A DNA stretch of 64,000 bases from Rossellomorea aquimaris (GCA_020524245.1 JAIVLN010000005.1:62001-126000); one strand, 5' to 3'; positions 48,644-61,582 are shown, numbered from the stretch's first letter. Program-made: numbers and translations. The notes: generated by a model not told the origin, from the letters alone.

Positions 48644-49564
48644 CTATTTATGAATTTTGAGCACCTTTTCGGGTTTCACCCACCCCGGTCGTTCGGGGTG
48701 TGGTTTATAGATCGCTAGACACTCTCCACGTTCATTATAAACGGCTGTTCTAGGATTGGAAAGTTCTTTCGTCTCCTCAAGAACAGTCCCATTCAAAATT
48801 TGCTTCTCCACTTCTTCTGAAGCCGTTGCAGACGGGAAAATGGTCAACGCTTTTTCAATCGGCAATAGTATCTCAGAAAAAGAGCGTGCTTCCCCTGCTA
48901 GTTCTTCGAGTTCTTCAAATGTTACGGTATCTTCCAATTTAAAAGGTCCGGATTGAGTGCGGACGAGTGAGGACATATGTGCCGGGACGCCGATCGCTCT
49001 ACCGATATCCACTGCCAATGTCCTGATATAAGTCCCTTTGCTGCAGGTCACACGAATGTTGAACTCGATGTCCCCACTTTCCTTGTTCCTTTCTGGTCCA
49101 CCAAGCCACTCTAGTGATAAGATGGTCACCTTCCGAGTTGGACGATCAACTTGAATTCCTTCTCGTGCATATTCATAGAGCCTTTTTCCTTTCACTTTGA
49201 CAGCCGAATACATGGGAGGAGTCTGCTCGATTTCACCCTTGAAAGATTCTAATACCTTCTGAATCTTTACTGATTCAATATCGTCCATCTCTATTTTTTC
49301 AACGATATCTCCAGTCTGATCTTCCGTCGTTGTTGACGATCCCAATGACACTGTCGCTTCATAGGTCTTGTTATATGCACTCATATATTCCGCGACTTTC
49401 GTAGCACGATTGATACAGATCGGCAGTACTCCTGAAACCGCTGGATCCAATGTACCGGTATGACCTACCCGTTTGGTCTTGAGGATTTTCCTTAATTTCA
49501 CGACACAATCGTGGGAAGTCATTCCTCGGGGTTTATGTAAAGGTAGAATTCCATCTTCTTGCAT
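48644..49564 (-). CDS. truB: tRNA pseudouridine-55 synthase
   Basis: TruB makes pseudouridine 55 in the T-loop of tRNAs. The 306-residue product has HKPRGMTSHD near residue 10, the catalytic aspartate motif GHTGTLDPAVSG near 35, and CSKGTYIRTL near 173. ATG 49564 with GAGGTG upstream was preferred. A terminator-like hairpin separates it from rbfA. Confidence 0.96.
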   Translation of the reverse strand: MQEDGILPLHKPRGMTSHDCVVKLRKILKTKRVGHTGTLDPAVSGVLPICINRATKVAEYMSAYNKTYEATVSLGSSTTTEDQTGDIVEKIEMDDIESVKIQKVLESFKGEIEQTPPMYSAVKVKGKRLYEYAREGIQVDRPTRKVTILSLEWLGGPERNKESGDIEFNIRVTCSKGTYIRTLAVDIGRAIGVPAHMSSLVRTQSGPFKLEDTVTFEELEELAGEARSFSEILLPIEKALTIFPSATASEEVEKQILNGTVLEETKELSNPRTAVYNERGECLAIYKPHPERPGWVKPEKVLKIHK

Positions 49565-49604
49565 CTCAATCATCACCTCTGTACATCAATCTATCGATTA
49601 GCAT

Positions 49605-49638
49605 GAAAAGGGAAAGAGGTTTCACCCCTTTCCCTTTC
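49605..49638 (-). terminator. Terminator-like hairpin between rbfA and truB
   Basis: AAAGGGAAAGGGG and CCTCTTTCCCTTT (minus strand) pair with a short GTGAAA loop, followed by TCATGC. A T-poor tail suggests partial termination inside the translation operon. Confidence 0.65.
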
Positions 49639-49644
49639 CATTTT

Positions 49645-49995
49645 TTATTCTCTGTTATCGTTGATTTCATCTAACAAGGTTTCAATCCTGTTCCCGTACT
49701 CAATTGAGTGGTCGAATTGGAATAGGATTTCCGGCGTCTTCCTTAAACGGATACGCTTACCGATTTCTGAACGTATGAAACCTGTCGCTTTTGCAAGACC
49801 CGCCAGTGTATTCGCTTTTTCCTCTTCATCACCGAAAACGGAAATGAAGATCGTTGCTTGTTGCAAGTCACCGGTTACTTCGACAGCTGTAACGGTTACA
49901 AATCCTACTCTTGGATCTTTGATTTTTTGTCCGATGATTTCCCCGAGTTCTTTCTTCATTTGCTCTGCTACGCGATTCGCACGTACATTGCTCAT
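49645..49995 (-). CDS. rbfA: 30S ribosome-binding factor A
   Basis: RbfA helps mature the 16S 5' end and the 30S neck. The 116-residue KH-fold protein has [21 protein letters not shown] near the N-terminus and [16 protein letters not shown] near residue 86. ATG 49995 has GAGGTG upstream. Confidence 0.96.
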   Translation of the reverse strand: MSNVRANRVAEQMKKELGEIIGQKIKDPRVGFVTVTAVEVTGDLQQATIFISVFGDEEEKANTLAGLAKATGFIRSEIGKRIRLRKTPEILFQFDHSIEYGNRIETLLDEINDNRE

Positions 49996-50107
49996 ACTTA
50001 CACCTCATTTCATTTCAAGGAGACTTATGAATGCGGAATTTAAAAGAGTTTTATTGAGTATTCCCTCTTTACAGGAAAATTCACGTAATGTGATCAAGTT
50101 AAACCTC

Positions 50108-50386
50108 TTACAATAATTCCATTTCATAGGATGTCACTTGAAATTCCTCATAGCGATCGAACGATTCGAGAACTTTCTGTAGTTCCTTCTCGACCATCTG
50201 CTTATCTTTTGAAATGGTCACCACACCGATTTCAAAACGTTGCCATAGATCATGATAGTCCGTTTCAGCCACGGCTACATTAAACTGGTTTTTAAGTCTT
50301 TGCATGACTTTTTTCACGACGGATCGTTTTTCTTTCAAAGAGTGAGCGTCAAAAATTTGACACTCACACTTCAAACTCCCGATCAT
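50108..50386 (-). CDS. ylxP: YlxP family protein (DUF503)
   Basis: A small 92-residue conserved protein ([15 protein letters not shown] segment) of the DUF503 family found between infB and rbfA in Firmicutes; possibly a ribosome-associated factor, not proven. Its ATG overlaps the infB stop by four bases. Confidence 0.92.
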   Translation of the reverse strand: MIGSLKCECQIFDAHSLKEKRSVVKKVMQRLKNQFNVAVAETDYHDLWQRFEIGVVTISKDKQMVEKELQKVLESFDRYEEFQVTSYEMELL

Positions 50387-52602
50387 TTCGGTTCTACTTC
50401 TTCCATGACATACGCTTCAATGATATCGCCTTCCTTGATATCATTGTATTTCTCAAGTGTAATACCACACTCATAACCAGTCGCTACTTCTTTTGTGTCA
50501 TCTTTATAACGTTTCAACGTGTCTACTTCGCCTTCGAAGATGACGACGCCATCACGAATGAGACGCACTCCGGAATCACGAGTGATTTTACCTTCGGTTA
50601 CATAACAACCTGCAATGGTTCCGACTTTGGAAACCTTGAACGTTGTACGCACTTCTACTTGACCGATAATCTTCTCTTGGAAGACCGGATCGAGCATACC
50701 CTTCATCGCAGACTCGATTTCATCGATTACGTTATAGATGATGCGGTGGAGGCGGATGTCGACTTTTTCTGCCTCAGCAGTACGTTTAGCATTGCTATCT
50801 GGACGTACGTTGAATCCGATGATGACTGCATTGGAAGCAGATGCCAGGATGATATCTGATTCTGCAATCGCACCTACACCGGTGTGGATGATTTTAACCT
50901 TCACACCTTCGACATCGATTTTCTGAAGCGAGCTTGCAAGTGCCTCGACCGATCCTTGAACGTCTGCTTTAAGGATGACATTGATTTCTTTAATGTCCCC
51001 TTCTTTAATTTGTTCAAACAGGTCATCCAGATTCAATTTGGAGCTTTCTTTTCGTTGTTGTTCGATTTGACGCTTCGCACGTGTTTCTCCAATCGAACGA
51101 GCTTTCTTCTCATCCTTGAAGACTCTGAACTGGTCACCTGCGTTTGGTACATCATTCAAGCCCGTAATTTCAACAGGTGTAGATGGTCCCGCCACTTTAA
51201 CACGACGTCCTAAATCATTGACCATCGCACGGACACGTCCGAATGTATTACCAACGACGATCGGATCTCCTACCTCGAGCGTTCCTCCTTGGACAAGAAG
51301 GGTCGCAACAGGTCCACGACCTTTGTCAAGCTGTGCTTCGATGACTGTTCCGTTTGCAAAACGATCTGGATTTGACTTATGCTCTTCCACTTCTGCGACC
51401 AATAGGATCATTTCGAGCAATTCGTCGATTCCTTCACCACTTAGTGCAGATAGCTTGACGAAAATCGTGTCTCCTCCCCAGTCTTCTGGGATAAGACCGT
51501 GTTCTGTCAGCTCCTGCATGACTCGATCCGGGTTGGCACCCTCTTTGTCGATCTTGTTTACTGCAACGATGATAGGTACTTCAGCCGCTTTGGCGTGGTT
51601 GATCGCTTCAACCGTCTGTGGCATAACACCGTCGTCCGCTGCTACGACAAGGATCGTGATGTCCGTCACTTGTGCACCGCGGGCACGCATCGTCGTAAAG
51701 GCAGCGTGACCTGGAGTATCTAAGAACGTGATCGGTTTATTATTTTCTTCAATCTGGTAGGCACCGATATGTTGTGTAATACCGCCTGCTTCACCCGCAG
51801 CAACCTTCGTCTTACGGATGGAATCGAGCAATGTCGTTTTACCATGGTCAACGTGCCCCATGATGGTTACGACAGGTGGTCGGATCGCAAGTTTATCTTC
51901 TTCTTCTTCAATCTCGTTTTCTTCGAAGTTCGTCTCATCAATGATGATTTCTTCTTCTACTTCAACATCGTAATCTGCAGCAACCAATTCAATCGTCTCT
52001 TTGTCAAGCTCTTGGTTGATCGTTGCCATCACGCCAAGACCCATCAACTTCTTGATGATATCAGAGCTTTCGAGATGCAACTTCTTTGCCAGTTCACCTA
52101 CTGTAAGAGAGCCCTCAAACGTGATCTTTTCAGGTCTTTTCGGTTTAGGCGCTTCCCTACGCGGTTGTTGCTGTTGATTATGGGTAGGACGGTTGTTCTT
52201 CCCTTTACCACCACGAGGAGGTCGGTTATTACCGCCTTTATTGTTGTTACGGTTGTTATTGTTGTTGTTCCCTTTATTGAAGTTCTTACCTTGGTTGTTA
52301 CCACCTGGGCGGTTGTTGTTTCGTCTCTCACCGCTAGCTTCAGAATTGTTGGGTTTGCTCACACGTTGTTCAGGTTTCTTCGAGTTTGGTCGATTTCCCT
52401 GATTGGATGGTTTTTGTACCTTTTGTTCTTTCTTTTGTCCTGCTTTCGGTTGGAAGGCCGCATCCAATTTGTTCACGGTTGAATCTTCAATCGTGGACAT
52501 ATGATTGGAGACTTCTATATTCATCGTCTTCAATTTTTGGATTACATCTTTACTCTGTACATTGTGTTTTTTTGCATATTCATAAACGCGCATCTTACTC
52601 AT
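50383..52602 (-). CDS. infB: Translation initiation factor IF-2
   Basis: IF-2 brings initiator tRNA to the 30S subunit and promotes subunit joining. The 739-residue product has an IF2-N helix ([12 protein letters not shown]), a low-complexity Asn/Gly/Arg/Gln linker (about 90-155), the GTPase domain with [10 protein letters not shown] near 248, DTPGHAAF near 296 and NKID, and the C-terminal fMet-tRNA binding domains. The Asn-rich linker is longer than in B. subtilis. Confidence 0.98.
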   Translation of the reverse strand: MSKMRVYEYAKKHNVQSKDVIQKLKTMNIEVSNHMSTIEDSTVNKLDAAFQPKAGQKKEQKVQKPSNQGNRPNSKKPEQRVSKPNNSEASGERRNNNRPGGNNQGKNFNKGNNNNNNRNNNKGGNNRPPRGGKGKNNRPTHNQQQQPRREAPKPKRPEKITFEGSLTVGELAKKLHLESSDIIKKLMGLGVMATINQELDKETIELVAADYDVEVEEEIIIDETNFEENEIEEEEDKLAIRPPVVTIMGHVDHGKTTLLDSIRKTKVAAGEAGGITQHIGAYQIEENNKPITFLDTPGHAAFTTMRARGAQVTDITILVVAADDGVMPQTVEAINHAKAAEVPIIVAVNKIDKEGANPDRVMQELTEHGLIPEDWGGDTIFVKLSALSGEGIDELLEMILLVAEVEEHKSNPDRFANGTVIEAQLDKGRGPVATLLVQGGTLEVGDPIVVGNTFGRVRAMVNDLGRRVKVAGPSTPVEITGLNDVPNAGDQFRVFKDEKKARSIGETRAKRQIEQQRKESSKLNLDDLFEQIKEGDIKEINVILKADVQGSVEALASSLQKIDVEGVKVKIIHTGVGAIAESDIILASASNAVIIGFNVRPDSNAKRTAEAEKVDIRLHRIIYNVIDEIESAMKGMLDPVFQEKIIGQVEVRTTFKVSKVGTIAGCYVTEGKITRDSGVRLIRDGVVIFEGEVDTLKRYKDDTKEVATGYECGITLEKYNDIKEGDIIEAYVMEEVEPK

Positions 52603-52618
52603 TTGGTCACCCCCAAAA

Positions 52619-52921
52619 TTATTGATCGAATAAGGTTTTCATTTTTTCTGCAAATCCGTTATCGATCACTGCAACGGTTACCCGTTGTTCTTTCCCAATT
52701 GCGTTACCTAACTCGGTCCGGTCAGGTACTGTATAATAAGGAACTTGATAGTAAGTACACTTATCTATCAACTTCTTTTTCGTATTGGCGGATGCGTCCT
52801 CTGCAAGCAAGATCATCTTGGCACGTTGGCTTCGTATTTCTTTAAGGACCAACTCTTCCCCTGAAACACACTTCCCAGCACGATTAGCCAATCCAAGTAA
52901 GGAATTCCATCTAGATTTCAT
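52619..52921 (-). CDS. ylxQ: L7Ae-family ribosomal-like protein YlxQ
   Basis: A 100-residue L7Ae/L30e/Gadd45-type RNA-binding protein ([16 protein letters not shown] near the N-terminus, [14 protein letters not shown] near 38). It resembles YlxQ, a kink-turn binding protein. The ATG abuts the ylxR stop. Confidence 0.94.
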   Translation of the reverse strand: MKSRWNSLLGLANRAGKCVSGEELVLKEIRSQRAKMILLAEDASANTKKKLIDKCTYYQVPYYTVPDRTELGNAIGKEQRVTVAVIDNGFAEKMKTLFDQ

Positions 52922-53194
52922 CTATTCCCTCTTTTCTTCAACTTGGCTTTGCAATTCTTCGTACACTTCATCTGAAATAGGGGTATTCAATTGGTTCTGT
53001 AATGCCTTTTTCTTCTGTGCCAACTCAAAACATGAGACTTGGTCGCAGATATATGCACCTCTGCCCGATTTTTTACCGGTGAGATCAATTGAAACTTCTC
53101 CTTCAGGAGTACGGACGACACGAATGAGCTCTTTTTTCGGCTTGTTTTCTTGACAAGCGACACACTTTCGCATCGGTATTTTCCGCTTTTTCAT
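52922..53194 (-). CDS. ylxR: YlxR family RNase P modulator (DUF448)
   Basis: A 90-residue YlxR protein with CVACQENKPKKELIR near residue 11 and GRGAYIC near 45. The B. subtilis homologue has been linked to RNase P modulation. AAAGGAGAGG precedes the ATG. It sits between nusA and ylxQ as in most Firmicutes. Confidence 0.94.
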   Translation of the reverse strand: MKKRKIPMRKCVACQENKPKKELIRVVRTPEGEVSIDLTGKKSGRGAYICDQVSCFELAQKKKALQNQLNTPISDEVYEELQSQVEEKRE

Positions 53195-53208
53195 CGTCTC
53201 CCTCTCCT

Positions 53209-54312
53209 TTAATCTTCCAGTTCTTCGTCGTAGGAGTCCGGCTCTTCCTCCGGTTGTTGATTCGGATCGTACAATCCTTGTTCGATTGCTTCCGACTCAC
53301 TCTTAATATCGATTTTCCATCCGGTCAGTTTGGCAGCTAATCTAGCATTTTGCCCTCTTTTACCAATTGCGAGGGATAGCTGGTAATCCGGAACGATGAC
53401 CCTCGTCATCTTCTCTTCTTCATTTACTTGGACTTCAAGCACTTTAGATGGACTGAGTGCATTTGCAACATATTCTACCGGGTCATTCGACCAGCGTACG
53501 ATATCGATTTTCTCACCATGCAACTCATTGACGATCGTTTGTACCCGTTGTCCTCGTGGTCCGACGCAGGATCCTACAGGATCAACTTCAGGATCTTCCG
53601 CATGAACCGAAATCTTAGAACGGTCGCCTGCTTCACGAGAAATCGACTTGATTTCGACCGTACCATCATAAATTTCAGGCACTTCCAATTCAAACAATCT
53701 CTTCAATAGCCCGGGATGTGTTCTTGACACCATGATCTGCGGACCTTTTGTCGTCTTTTCTACCTTCGTAATAAACACTTTAATCCGGTCGTTCGTCTTA
53801 TAATTTTCTGCTTGAATCTGTTCAGTCGTTGGAAGCAATGCTTCTACTCTACCAAGGTCGATATACATGAAACGGTGGTCCTGTCTTTGAACCACACCAG
53901 TAATGATATCTTCTTCGCGGTCGATGAATTCAGAATAAATGATTCCTCGTTCAGCTTCACGGACTCTTTGTGTAACCACTTGTTTAGCCGTCTGAGCAGC
54001 AATCCGGCCGAAATCCTTCGGTGTGACTTCCAATTCGACGACATCCCCAGCTTCGTATTGCGGGTTCATTTCTTTTGCCTGGTCGATTGAAATCTCAAGC
54101 CTGCTATCTTCAATTTCTTCGACGACATTCTTTCTTGCAAAGACTTTCACACTGCCCGTATCTTGATTAAAATCTACGCGAACATTTTGAGCCTGATGGA
54201 AATTCCTTTTGTATGCTGAGATCAAGGCTGCTTCTATCGCTTCCACGATGACATCCTTGCTTATCCCTTTTTCTTTCTCAAGAACCGTTAGCGCATCCAT
54301 TAAATCGCTCAT
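53209..54312 (-). CDS. nusA: Transcription termination/antitermination factor NusA
   Basis: NusA binds RNA polymerase and tunes pausing, termination and antitermination. The 367-residue product has an N-terminal RNAP-binding domain, an S1 domain (about 135-200), and KH1 and KH2 with [24 protein letters not shown] near residue 250 and [13 protein letters not shown] near 318. It ends in an acidic tail. Confidence 0.97.
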   Translation of the reverse strand: MSDLMDALTVLEKEKGISKDVIVEAIEAALISAYKRNFHQAQNVRVDFNQDTGSVKVFARKNVVEEIEDSRLEISIDQAKEMNPQYEAGDVVELEVTPKDFGRIAAQTAKQVVTQRVREAERGIIYSEFIDREEDIITGVVQRQDHRFMYIDLGRVEALLPTTEQIQAENYKTNDRIKVFITKVEKTTKGPQIMVSRTHPGLLKRLFELEVPEIYDGTVEIKSISREAGDRSKISVHAEDPEVDPVGSCVGPRGQRVQTIVNELHGEKIDIVRWSNDPVEYVANALSPSKVLEVQVNEEEKMTRVIVPDYQLSLAIGKRGQNARLAAKLTGWKIDIKSESEAIEQGLYDPNQQPEEEPDSYDEELED

Positions 54313-54329
54313 CCGTCTCTCCCCCTTGT

Positions 54330-54800
54330 TTAGAATGATACCGCCAAACGTGCATTGGCAACTTTATCAAGCGGTATCTCAATTGTTTTCGTCCTCGTCT
54401 TCACACGGACTTCCACTGATAACTCCGTCCCGTCAAAGGACTTTAAAATGCCTTCAAACTCCTTTTGGCCATCAATCTGTTCATATGTCTTGATGAAAAC
54501 ATTTTTCTCAATCGCCTTGTGGAAATCTGATTCTTTCTTTAATGGGCGTTCAACACCTGGTGAAGATACTTCGAGAAAATAAGCTTGGGTGATCGGGTCT
54601 ATCCGATCCAATTCTTCACTGAGTTGTTCACTCACTTTCCCGCACTCTTCTATATCCACACCCTCTTCACTGTCGATATAGACTCTTAGAAACCAGTTTT
54701 TACCCTCTTTCACAAATTCAATATCCACTAGCTCAAGGTCCATGGAATCTAAGATTGGTGTGACGAGTTCTTCTGTAATCTCGGTCACTTTCTGACTCAT
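54330..54800 (-). CDS. rimP: Ribosome maturation factor RimP
   Basis: RimP helps 30S assembly. The 156-residue product has [21 protein letters not shown] near residue 30 and [14 protein letters not shown] near residue 75, as expected. It is the first gene of the rimP-nusA-ylxR-ylxQ-infB operon. A promoter was not confidently placed in the upstream gap. Confidence 0.96.
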   Translation of the reverse strand: MSQKVTEITEELVTPILDSMDLELVDIEFVKEGKNWFLRVYIDSEEGVDIEECGKVSEQLSEELDRIDPITQAYFLEVSSPGVERPLKKESDFHKAIEKNVFIKTYEQIDGQKEFEGILKSFDGTELSVEVRVKTRTKTIEIPLDKVANARLAVSF

Positions 54801-54964
54801 GAATGGTCCTCCTTTATCGTTTGGAACGTATTAAGACATCTATTGCTGTTTCAGCCAACCAAGAAAAGTTGTACCTTTACAATGCCTTGGCCAAAATGCA
54901 CTTATCCGTAATATGTAGCCGAAGTTCTCTCTCTTGAAAGTGCAAAAAAAGATCAAACATAAAT

Positions 54965-54988
54965 GAAAGAGTGGGCTGGCACCCACTC
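54965..54988 (-). terminator. Terminator after polC
   Basis: GAGTGGG and CCCACTC pair around TGCCAG-type loop; TTTCATTTATG follows on the minus strand. Confidence 0.75.
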
Positions 54989-55065
54989 CTTCCGACGACC
55001 TATTCACTAGTATTTCCAAATTCAATATACCATAAACGTCAGTTCCATTGCAACTTACTGACTGT

Positions 55066-58000
55066 CTAGAACAGGGACAACTGATTGGCATCTGGTAAAC
55101 CTTCAAGACAACCCTGATCTTCAAGGTATTGGAGAACCGTTTTAGAGATTTTACTTCTCTGCTGCAGGTCCTCTTTGGATAGGAATTCTCCGTTTTCACG
55201 CGCCTTCACGATGTTGATCGCTGCGTTTGTTCCCAAACCTGGAATGGCATTGAATGGAGGAATCAACTGATTGTCATCCACAATGAACTCTGAGGCAGAA
55301 GATCGATATAAGTCGACTTTCTTGAAGCTATATCCTCTTTCGCACATTTCTAAAGCCAGTTCCAATACTGTCAGCAATGATTTTTCCTTCGGTGAAGCGT
55401 CAAGTCCTTTTTGATTGATTTCTTCAATCCGGTTACGTATGGATGTTGAACCTCGCACCATCGATTCCAGGTCAAAGTCATCTGCACGTACAGTAAAGTA
55501 TGCAGCGTAGAACAGGATCGGGTGATGGACTTTGAAGTAAGCAATACGAACAGCCATTAGAACGTACGCTGCCGCATGGGCTTTCGGGAACATATACTTG
55601 ATCTTTTTACAAGATTCGATATACCAATCAGGTACATCATGCTTCTTCATCTCTTCAATCCATTCATCCTGCAGACCTTTCCCTTTTCGGACGAACTCCA
55701 TGATTTTGAACGCTAGCGATGGTTCAAGACCTTTATAAATCAAGTAGACCATAATATCATCACGACAACCGATTACATCTTTCAATTCGCAAGTACCATT
55801 CGCAATTAGTTCATTGGCATTGTTCAACCATACGTCGGTCCCGTGGGACAGACCTGAGATCTGAACGAGTTCCGAAAACGTACTCGGTTTTGTATCTTCT
55901 AACATCTGGCGAACGAACCTTGTACCGAATTCAGGTATTCCATACGTGCCTGTTTTACAAAGGATCTGTTCTTCCGTTACACCTAATGATTCCGTTCCAC
56001 TGAACAACTTCATCACTTCAGTGTCGTCAGTCGGAATCGTCTTCGGATCGATTCCGCTGAGATCCTGGAGCATTCTGATGACAGTCGGATCATCGTGACC
56101 GAGGATATCTAGCTTCAACAAGTTGTCGTGAATGGAATGGAAATCGAAGTGCGTCGTCTTCCATTCAGAAGTTTTGTCATCTGCAGGAAATTGAATCGGA
56201 CAAAAATCAAAAATGTCCATGTAATCCGGTACGACGATGATACCACCGGGGTGCTGACCGGTCGTCCGCTTGACCCCTGTACAACCACTTACGAGACGAT
56301 CGATTTCTGCTGATCGATAGTGGATATCGTAATCGGATGCATAACCTTTTACAAACCCGTATGCTGTTTTTTCAGCGACTGTACCGATTGTTCCAGCACG
56401 ATATACGTAATCTTCACCGAACAACTCTTTCGTGTAGTTATGGGCTCGAGGCTGATATTCTCCAGAAAAGTTCAAATCGATATCGGGTACTTTATCTCCT
56501 TTGAAACCAAGGAACGTCTCGAACGGAATGTCATGTCCGTCTTTTTTGTACTGGACGCCACATTTCTCACATTCTTTATCAGGCAGGTCGAAGCCTGAAC
56601 CGACTGATCCGTCATCGAAAAACACCGAGTTTTTGCAAGTAGGACAAACATAATGCGGTGGCAGAGGGTTTACTTCCGTAATTTCCGTCATCGTCGCAAC
56701 GAAAGAAGACCCTACGGAACCACGTGAACCTACCAGGTACCCATCATCCAAAGACTTCTTTACGAGTTTATGAGAAATGAGATAGATGACAGCAAAACCA
56801 TGCCCGATGATACTCTTGAGTTCTTTCTCAAGACGATCCTCTACAAGCTGGGGAAGCTCTTCCCCATATATACTCCTGGCCATGTCATAACTCATGTTAC
56901 GGATCTCATCATCTGCCCCCTCAATTTTAGGGGTGAACAGATCATCCGGTATCGGTTTCACTTCTTCAATTTGCTCAGCAATACCTTGTGTTGCTTCCAC
57001 GACAATTTTCTTCGCCACATCCTCACCAAGGAAAGCAAACTCCTCAAGCATTTCACTTGTCGTACGGAAATGGACATCAGGATGTTTCTGTCTGTTCAGT
57101 GGATTCGCATTTCCTTGACTTCCGATCAAGATTTTGCGATAGATTTTGTCCGTTTCATTCAAATAGTGGACATTTCCTGTCGCTACGACCGGCTTACCTA
57201 GTTTCTCTCCTAGCTTTACGATATTCGTGACGATCTCTTTCAGAGCAAGTTCGTTTTGTACAAGTTCTTTTTCAATCAGATGTGCATAGTTTCCGAGCGG
57301 CTGGACTTCTAAATAGTCATAAAATCTCGCAATCTCTTCTACCTCTTCAGGAGATTTCTGCATCATCCCTTCAAATACTTCACCCTTGTCACATCCAGAA
57401 CCAATCAGGATGCCTTCCCGGTATTTCTTCAGCTTAGACCGAGGAATTCTTGGTGTCCGGTAAAAGTAATTCAAGTGAGACTCTGTGACGAGCTTGTATA
57501 TGTTCTTCAAACCTTCTTGATTTTTAGCCAGAAGGATACAGTGAGAAGGTCTTGTACGCTCAAACCCGGTTTCACCCATATGATCATTGAATTCATCATG
57601 ATAGGTAATCCCTTTCTCCAAGCTATCTTTCAGCATCTTCACAAGCAAGTAACCTGTCGCTTCAGCATCATAGATTGCTCTGTGATGCTGGGTCAATTCA
57701 ATGTCGAACTTCTTACATAACGTATTCAATCTATGGTTCTTGAACTCTGGGTACAGGAAACGGCCCAGCTCCAGTGTATCGATTACTGGATTTTTCGCTT
57801 CTCCGATTTCTGCTTTACGGAATCCTACATTCAAGAACCCCATATCAAAGCTCGCATTATGAGCGACCAGGATACTGTCACCAATAAAGGTATGGAAGTC
57901 TTTCAGAACCTCTTCGATTTCTGGAGCATTTTCCACCATATCATCCGTAATCCCAGTCAACTCAATGGTCGTTGCTGATAATGGATGATGAGGATTCGCG

Positions 58001-59361
58001 AATGCTTCAAAACGATCGATGATCTCCCCACCACGGACTTTGACGGCAGCTAGCTCTATGATTTTGTTATAAACAGCTGAAAGTCCAGTGGTCTCAACAT
58101 CGAAAACGATGTACGTTTCATCTTCCAATAACCGGTGCTGATCGTTATAGGCAATCGGCACTCCGTCATCAACCAGGTTCGCTTCAAGCCCGTAAAGGAC
58201 TTTGATTCCATGTTTCTTACCGGCAGAATACGCCTCAGGATATGATTGTACGACAGCGTGGTCCGTTATCGCTACAGCAGGATGCCCCCATTTTGCAGCT
58301 TGCTCGACTAATGCGCCTGTCGAAGTGATCGCATCCATCTGGCTCATCGGTGTATGAAGATGGAGCTCTACGCGTTTCTCATCTTCTGGTGCATCATCCG
58401 TTCGTAATCGAGGGCTCAGTTCTTCCACATCATTTGCGATCATGACGAGATCACGGACGAATGTATCGTTTTGGATTCCCCCTCGGACCTTCACCCACAT
58501 GCCTTTTTTCAATGCTTGCAGCTTCGGAATGTCTTCTTTGTCACGGGAGAACATCTTGATCAGAATAGAGTCTGTGTAATCTGTGATTTTAAATGTTAAA
58601 AGCGTTCGTCCGCTTCGCAGTTCTCTCGTCTCTGCATCAAAAACATAGCCTTGCAATGTAATCTTACGTTCTTCATCGACAATGGATTGAATTTGTACAG
58701 GGTCGTCCTTAATGCCATAACCGATTTTCAGCTTTTCATCCCGAACTGCATTGTCGAGTTTCTTTTCGGCTTTTTCTTTTTCCATCAATGCAGCCATTAC
58801 CTTCGTCTTATCTTCTTGTTCGCGTTGTTCTACGAATCTCTGATAATCTTCTTCATTCTGCTCCACTTTCGTATTGAATACCAAAGTCGGAAAACCATAT
58901 TGTGAAAAGACTGAACTGATGGACGGAGCCAATTTACGTTGGAAGAGCATAGCTTGTGCATCATTAGAGACCGTTACTGTAATCTTGTTCCCTTCAACAG
59001 CGGGTTTCTTCTCACTCAAGATATCCAATACTGGAAAGGACTGCTCTTGCAACTGGTTGACACATAGATCCCAATAATTATTGAAAAGATCATTTGAGAA
59101 TTCTCTCTGTTCACAGTGAATATGGCAATGCACATCTGCGATGGTATGAAAGGCTTTCTTCAGCATGGTTACGAACAGCTGGTAGCCCTCAAAAGGGAGA
59201 GGGCAATCGATCGCGATATGGAACGTCCATTTCTTCTGTTCCTTTTGAATAGAGAGCTTTTGTAAGTAGCCCCCTTCAAACAGCGTTCTTTTTTCATCTG
59301 GATATCCGATTTGATCCAGTAATAATGACAAACGCTGCTTACGGATTTCTATATCTTCCAT
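55066..59361 (-). CDS. polC: DNA polymerase III alpha subunit, Gram-positive type (PolC)
   Basis: PolC is the leading-strand replicase. The 1431-residue product has an OB domain, a PHP domain ([13 protein letters not shown] near residue 337) split by the DEDD exonuclease ([10 protein letters not shown] near 421, with [12 protein letters not shown]), then the palm/finger polymerase core ([17 protein letters not shown] and the zinc-finger CPTCKNS ... CEKCG) and the C-terminal helix-hairpin-helix. ATG 59361 has AAAGGAG upstream; a TTG at 59382 is less likely. Length matches B. subtilis PolC. Confidence 0.98.
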   Translation of the reverse strand: MEDIEIRKQRLSLLLDQIGYPDEKRTLFEGGYLQKLSIQKEQKKWTFHIAIDCPLPFEGYQLFVTMLKKAFHTIADVHCHIHCEQREFSNDLFNNYWDLCVNQLQEQSFPVLDILSEKKPAVEGNKITVTVSNDAQAMLFQRKLAPSISSVFSQYGFPTLVFNTKVEQNEEDYQRFVEQREQEDKTKVMAALMEKEKAEKKLDNAVRDEKLKIGYGIKDDPVQIQSIVDEERKITLQGYVFDAETRELRSGRTLLTFKITDYTDSILIKMFSRDKEDIPKLQALKKGMWVKVRGGIQNDTFVRDLVMIANDVEELSPRLRTDDAPEDEKRVELHLHTPMSQMDAITSTGALVEQAAKWGHPAVAITDHAVVQSYPEAYSAGKKHGIKVLYGLEANLVDDGVPIAYNDQHRLLEDETYIVFDVETTGLSAVYNKIIELAAVKVRGGEIIDRFEAFANPHHPLSATTIELTGITDDMVENAPEIEEVLKDFHTFIGDSILVAHNASFDMGFLNVGFRKAEIGEAKNPVIDTLELGRFLYPEFKNHRLNTLCKKFDIELTQHHRAIYDAEATGYLLVKMLKDSLEKGITYHDEFNDHMGETGFERTRPSHCILLAKNQEGLKNIYKLVTESHLNYFYRTPRIPRSKLKKYREGILIGSGCDKGEVFEGMMQKSPEEVEEIARFYDYLEVQPLGNYAHLIEKELVQNELALKEIVTNIVKLGEKLGKPVVATGNVHYLNETDKIYRKILIGSQGNANPLNRQKHPDVHFRTTSEMLEEFAFLGEDVAKKIVVEATQGIAEQIEEVKPIPDDLFTPKIEGADDEIRNMSYDMARSIYGEELPQLVEDRLEKELKSIIGHGFAVIYLISHKLVKKSLDDGYLVGSRGSVGSSFVATMTEITEVNPLPPHYVCPTCKNSVFFDDGSVGSGFDLPDKECEKCGVQYKKDGHDIPFETFLGFKGDKVPDIDLNFSGEYQPRAHNYTKELFGEDYVYRAGTIGTVAEKTAYGFVKGYASDYDIHYRSAEIDRLVSGCTGVKRTTGQHPGGIIVVPDYMDIFDFCPIQFPADDKTSEWKTTHFDFHSIHDNLLKLDILGHDDPTVIRMLQDLSGIDPKTIPTDDTEVMKLFSGTESLGVTEEQILCKTGTYGIPEFGTRFVRQMLEDTKPSTFSELVQISGLSHGTDVWLNNANELIANGTCELKDVIGCRDDIMVYLIYKGLEPSLAFKIMEFVRKGKGLQDEWIEEMKKHDVPDWYIESCKKIKYMFPKAHAAAYVLMAVRIAYFKVHHPILFYAAYFTVRADDFDLESMVRGSTSIRNRIEEINQKGLDASPKEKSLLTVLELALEMCERGYSFKKVDLYRSSASEFIVDDNQLIPPFNAIPGLGTNAAINIVKARENGEFLSKEDLQQRSKISKTVLQYLEDQGCLEGLPDANQLSLF

Positions 59362-59410
59362 CTGGCTAGGTACTCCTTTCAACTCTAAAATGACGTAATG
59401 TTCGTAAGAA

Positions 59411-59448
59411 AGGTAAGGGACTGACGTAAAACAGCGATAGTCAGTCCC
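59411..59448 (-). terminator. Terminator between proS and polC
   Basis: GGGACTGAC and GTCAGTCCC form a 9-bp stem with a 14-base loop; TTACCTTTCTT follows on the minus strand. Confidence 0.7.
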
Positions 59449-59462
59449 GGAAATCTATTGAA

Positions 59463-61163
59463 CTACAGATAGTTTTCTCCAAGGTAGGTTTCTACTTCAG
59501 CAGCTGGCATTTCAACTTTTTCTCCGCTCTTTCTGTCTTTCACTTCGACAATGCCCTCTGATGCTCTCTTTCCTACGATGATTTGAACAGGAACCCCAAT
59601 CAGGTCTGCATCCGTAAATTTGACGCCTGCTCGCTCTTTCCGGTCATCGTATAGAACATCCATTCGTTTGGATTGTAGTTCTTCATACAATCTTTCACCC
59701 AACTCCGATTGTTCATCGTTTTTAGGGTTCACACAAATCAAGTGGACGTCGAATGGCGAAAGAGCTGCCGGCCATAATACGCCATTATCATCATGCATTT
59801 GTTCAACTACCGCTGCCATTGTCCTTGAAACGCCGATTCCATAGGATCCCATGATGATAGGAGCAGACTTCCCGTTCTGATCAAGGATATTCGCACCTAA
59901 CGATTCACTATATTTCGTGCCGAGTTTGAATACGTGTCCAACCTCAATTCCTCTAGCAAAAACGATCGTGCCTTTTCCGTCTGGTGAAGGGTCCCCTTCT
60001 TGTATAAAACGAAGGTCGGCATATTGCTGAACTTTGAAATCACGTTCTGGATTCACATTTTGGTAGTGCTCATTTACACGATTTGCTCCACAAACCCCAT
60101 TCACGATTGATTTGACGGCATGATCCGCAATGATTTGTACATCCTCAGAAACATCAATCGGACCGATGTAGCCAGGCTCACAACCAAGAACTTGTTTTGT
60201 TTGTTCTTCTGTTGCCAATTCAACTACTTCAGCATCCAGAACATTTTTCACTTTGACATCATTGATTTCATGGTCCCCTCGGGAAAGTACGAGGACAGGT
60301 TTGTCATCGACCATCCATAACAACGATTTAATGCAATCCTCTTTAGGTACGTCCAAGTAGTCTGCAACTTCTTTAATTGTCTTCTGCCCAACGGTTTCAA
60401 CGCTTCCCAGTTCTTTCTCTGGTTCATCCTTTTTGGAATAGTCTACCTTCACAGGTGCCATTTCAATATTTGCTGCAAAATCGGATTCATTCGAATAGGC
60501 GATTGTATCTTCCCCTATATCTGCGAGAACCATGAATTCATGCGTGTCTTTTCCACCCATTGCTCCTGAATCAGCAATAACAGCTCTGAAATTCAAGCCA
60601 CATCGCTCAAATACTCTCTTATAAGCATTGAAAATTTCGTCATAATTCCGGTCGAGGCCGTCTTGGTCGACGTCAAAGGAATAAGCATCCTTCATGATGA
60701 ACTCCCTGCCTCGTAACAAGCCGAATCTCGGACGTTTTTCATCCCGGAACTTCCCCTGGATCTGATAGAGAACCATTGGCAACTCTTTATAAGATCTCAC
60801 TTCATTACGGAGCAGACTCGTAATCAATTCTTCATGTGTTGCTCCAAGCGCAAATGTCCGATCATGACGATCCTTCAAACGCATGAGTTCGGGTCCGTAT
60901 GTTTGCCATCTTCCCGACTCTTCCCATAGTTCTGAAGGTTGTAGTGCCGGCATTAGTACTTCTTGAGAGCCGATGCGATCCATTTCTTCCCGGACAATCG
61001 TTTCGACTTTCCTTAATACTTTACGACCGAGAGGCAAAAAGGAATAAACTCCAGAAACGCTTTGACGTATGTATCCTGCTCTTACCAATAGCTGATGACT
61101 TTTTGCTTCAGCATCAGATGGTACTTCTCTTAATGTTGGAATATATAGTTTGCTTTGTCTCAT
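59463..61163 (-). CDS. proS: Prolyl-tRNA synthetase
   Basis: A 566-residue class II synthetase of the bacterial type with an editing (INS) domain between motifs 2 and 3. It begins [20 protein letters not shown], has the [21 protein letters not shown] motif near residue 139, and [17 protein letters not shown] near 441. No T-box leader was recognised upstream. Confidence 0.97.
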   Translation of the reverse strand: MRQSKLYIPTLREVPSDAEAKSHQLLVRAGYIRQSVSGVYSFLPLGRKVLRKVETIVREEMDRIGSQEVLMPALQPSELWEESGRWQTYGPELMRLKDRHDRTFALGATHEELITSLLRNEVRSYKELPMVLYQIQGKFRDEKRPRFGLLRGREFIMKDAYSFDVDQDGLDRNYDEIFNAYKRVFERCGLNFRAVIADSGAMGGKDTHEFMVLADIGEDTIAYSNESDFAANIEMAPVKVDYSKKDEPEKELGSVETVGQKTIKEVADYLDVPKEDCIKSLLWMVDDKPVLVLSRGDHEINDVKVKNVLDAEVVELATEEQTKQVLGCEPGYIGPIDVSEDVQIIADHAVKSIVNGVCGANRVNEHYQNVNPERDFKVQQYADLRFIQEGDPSPDGKGTIVFARGIEVGHVFKLGTKYSESLGANILDQNGKSAPIIMGSYGIGVSRTMAAVVEQMHDDNGVLWPAALSPFDVHLICVNPKNDEQSELGERLYEELQSKRMDVLYDDRKERAGVKFTDADLIGVPVQIIVGKRASEGIVEVKDRKSGEKVEMPAAEVETYLGENYL

Positions 61164-61198
61164 TACGACACCTTCTTTATCGAATTACTCTCCTTTTA

Positions 61199-61227
61199 AT
61201 TTAAAAGGTAGTAGAGCTAAAAATCAA
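61199..61227 (-). promoter_or_regulatory. Possible promoter for proS
   Basis: TTGATT (61222-61227), 17-base spacer, TTAAAT (61199-61204) on the minus strand, about 36 bases before the start. Confidence 0.4.
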
Positions 61228-61307
61228 CCGTTTAATTAGAAAGCTAATAAAAATGGTGATGTTGATTTCTTTGAAATCAAAAATCGTGGATCCTATTGTT
61301 TTTAATG

Positions 61308-61574
61308 AAGGCTGTTCTCGCATACATTGTTGGTCTTGCACTTGAAGAAAGTATCAAATACTTTCTTCAGTATAAGGGCAACTAAGGCTCGACCTACAAA
61401 AGGCTTTGTCTCGCCAAGTTTTCTTTAAAAGTCGTTGATTTCCGCTCCAGGATGCTCGCTTTCCGCGGGGCGTGCGGTGAGCCCGCTGGAGTCTCGCACC
61501 TTGCGCTTCAATCAACTTGCACAAGGTGATTTTTTGAAATTACTCAAAAGCAACCATCTCTTAGAAAAAGCCTT
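61308..61574. repeat. Dispersed intergenic repeat, copy B
   Basis: Non-coding stretch between rseP and proS. Ends are imperfect inverted repeats: AAGGCTGTTCTCG on the left, CTTAGAAAAAGCCTT on the right. The core 61433-61482 matches copy A (4628-4677) at 43 of 50 positions. A CTTGAAGAAAGTATCAAATACTTTCTTCA hairpin-like palindrome lies near 61340-61368. No ORF of note. Confidence 0.75.
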
Positions 61575-61582
61575 AATAAAAG

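Noticed and set aside
51769-52482. 237-codon plus-strand frame opposite infB
   Set aside because: Antisense to IF-2, composition follows the repetitive Asn/Gly/Arg codons of the IF-2 linker; no start signals.
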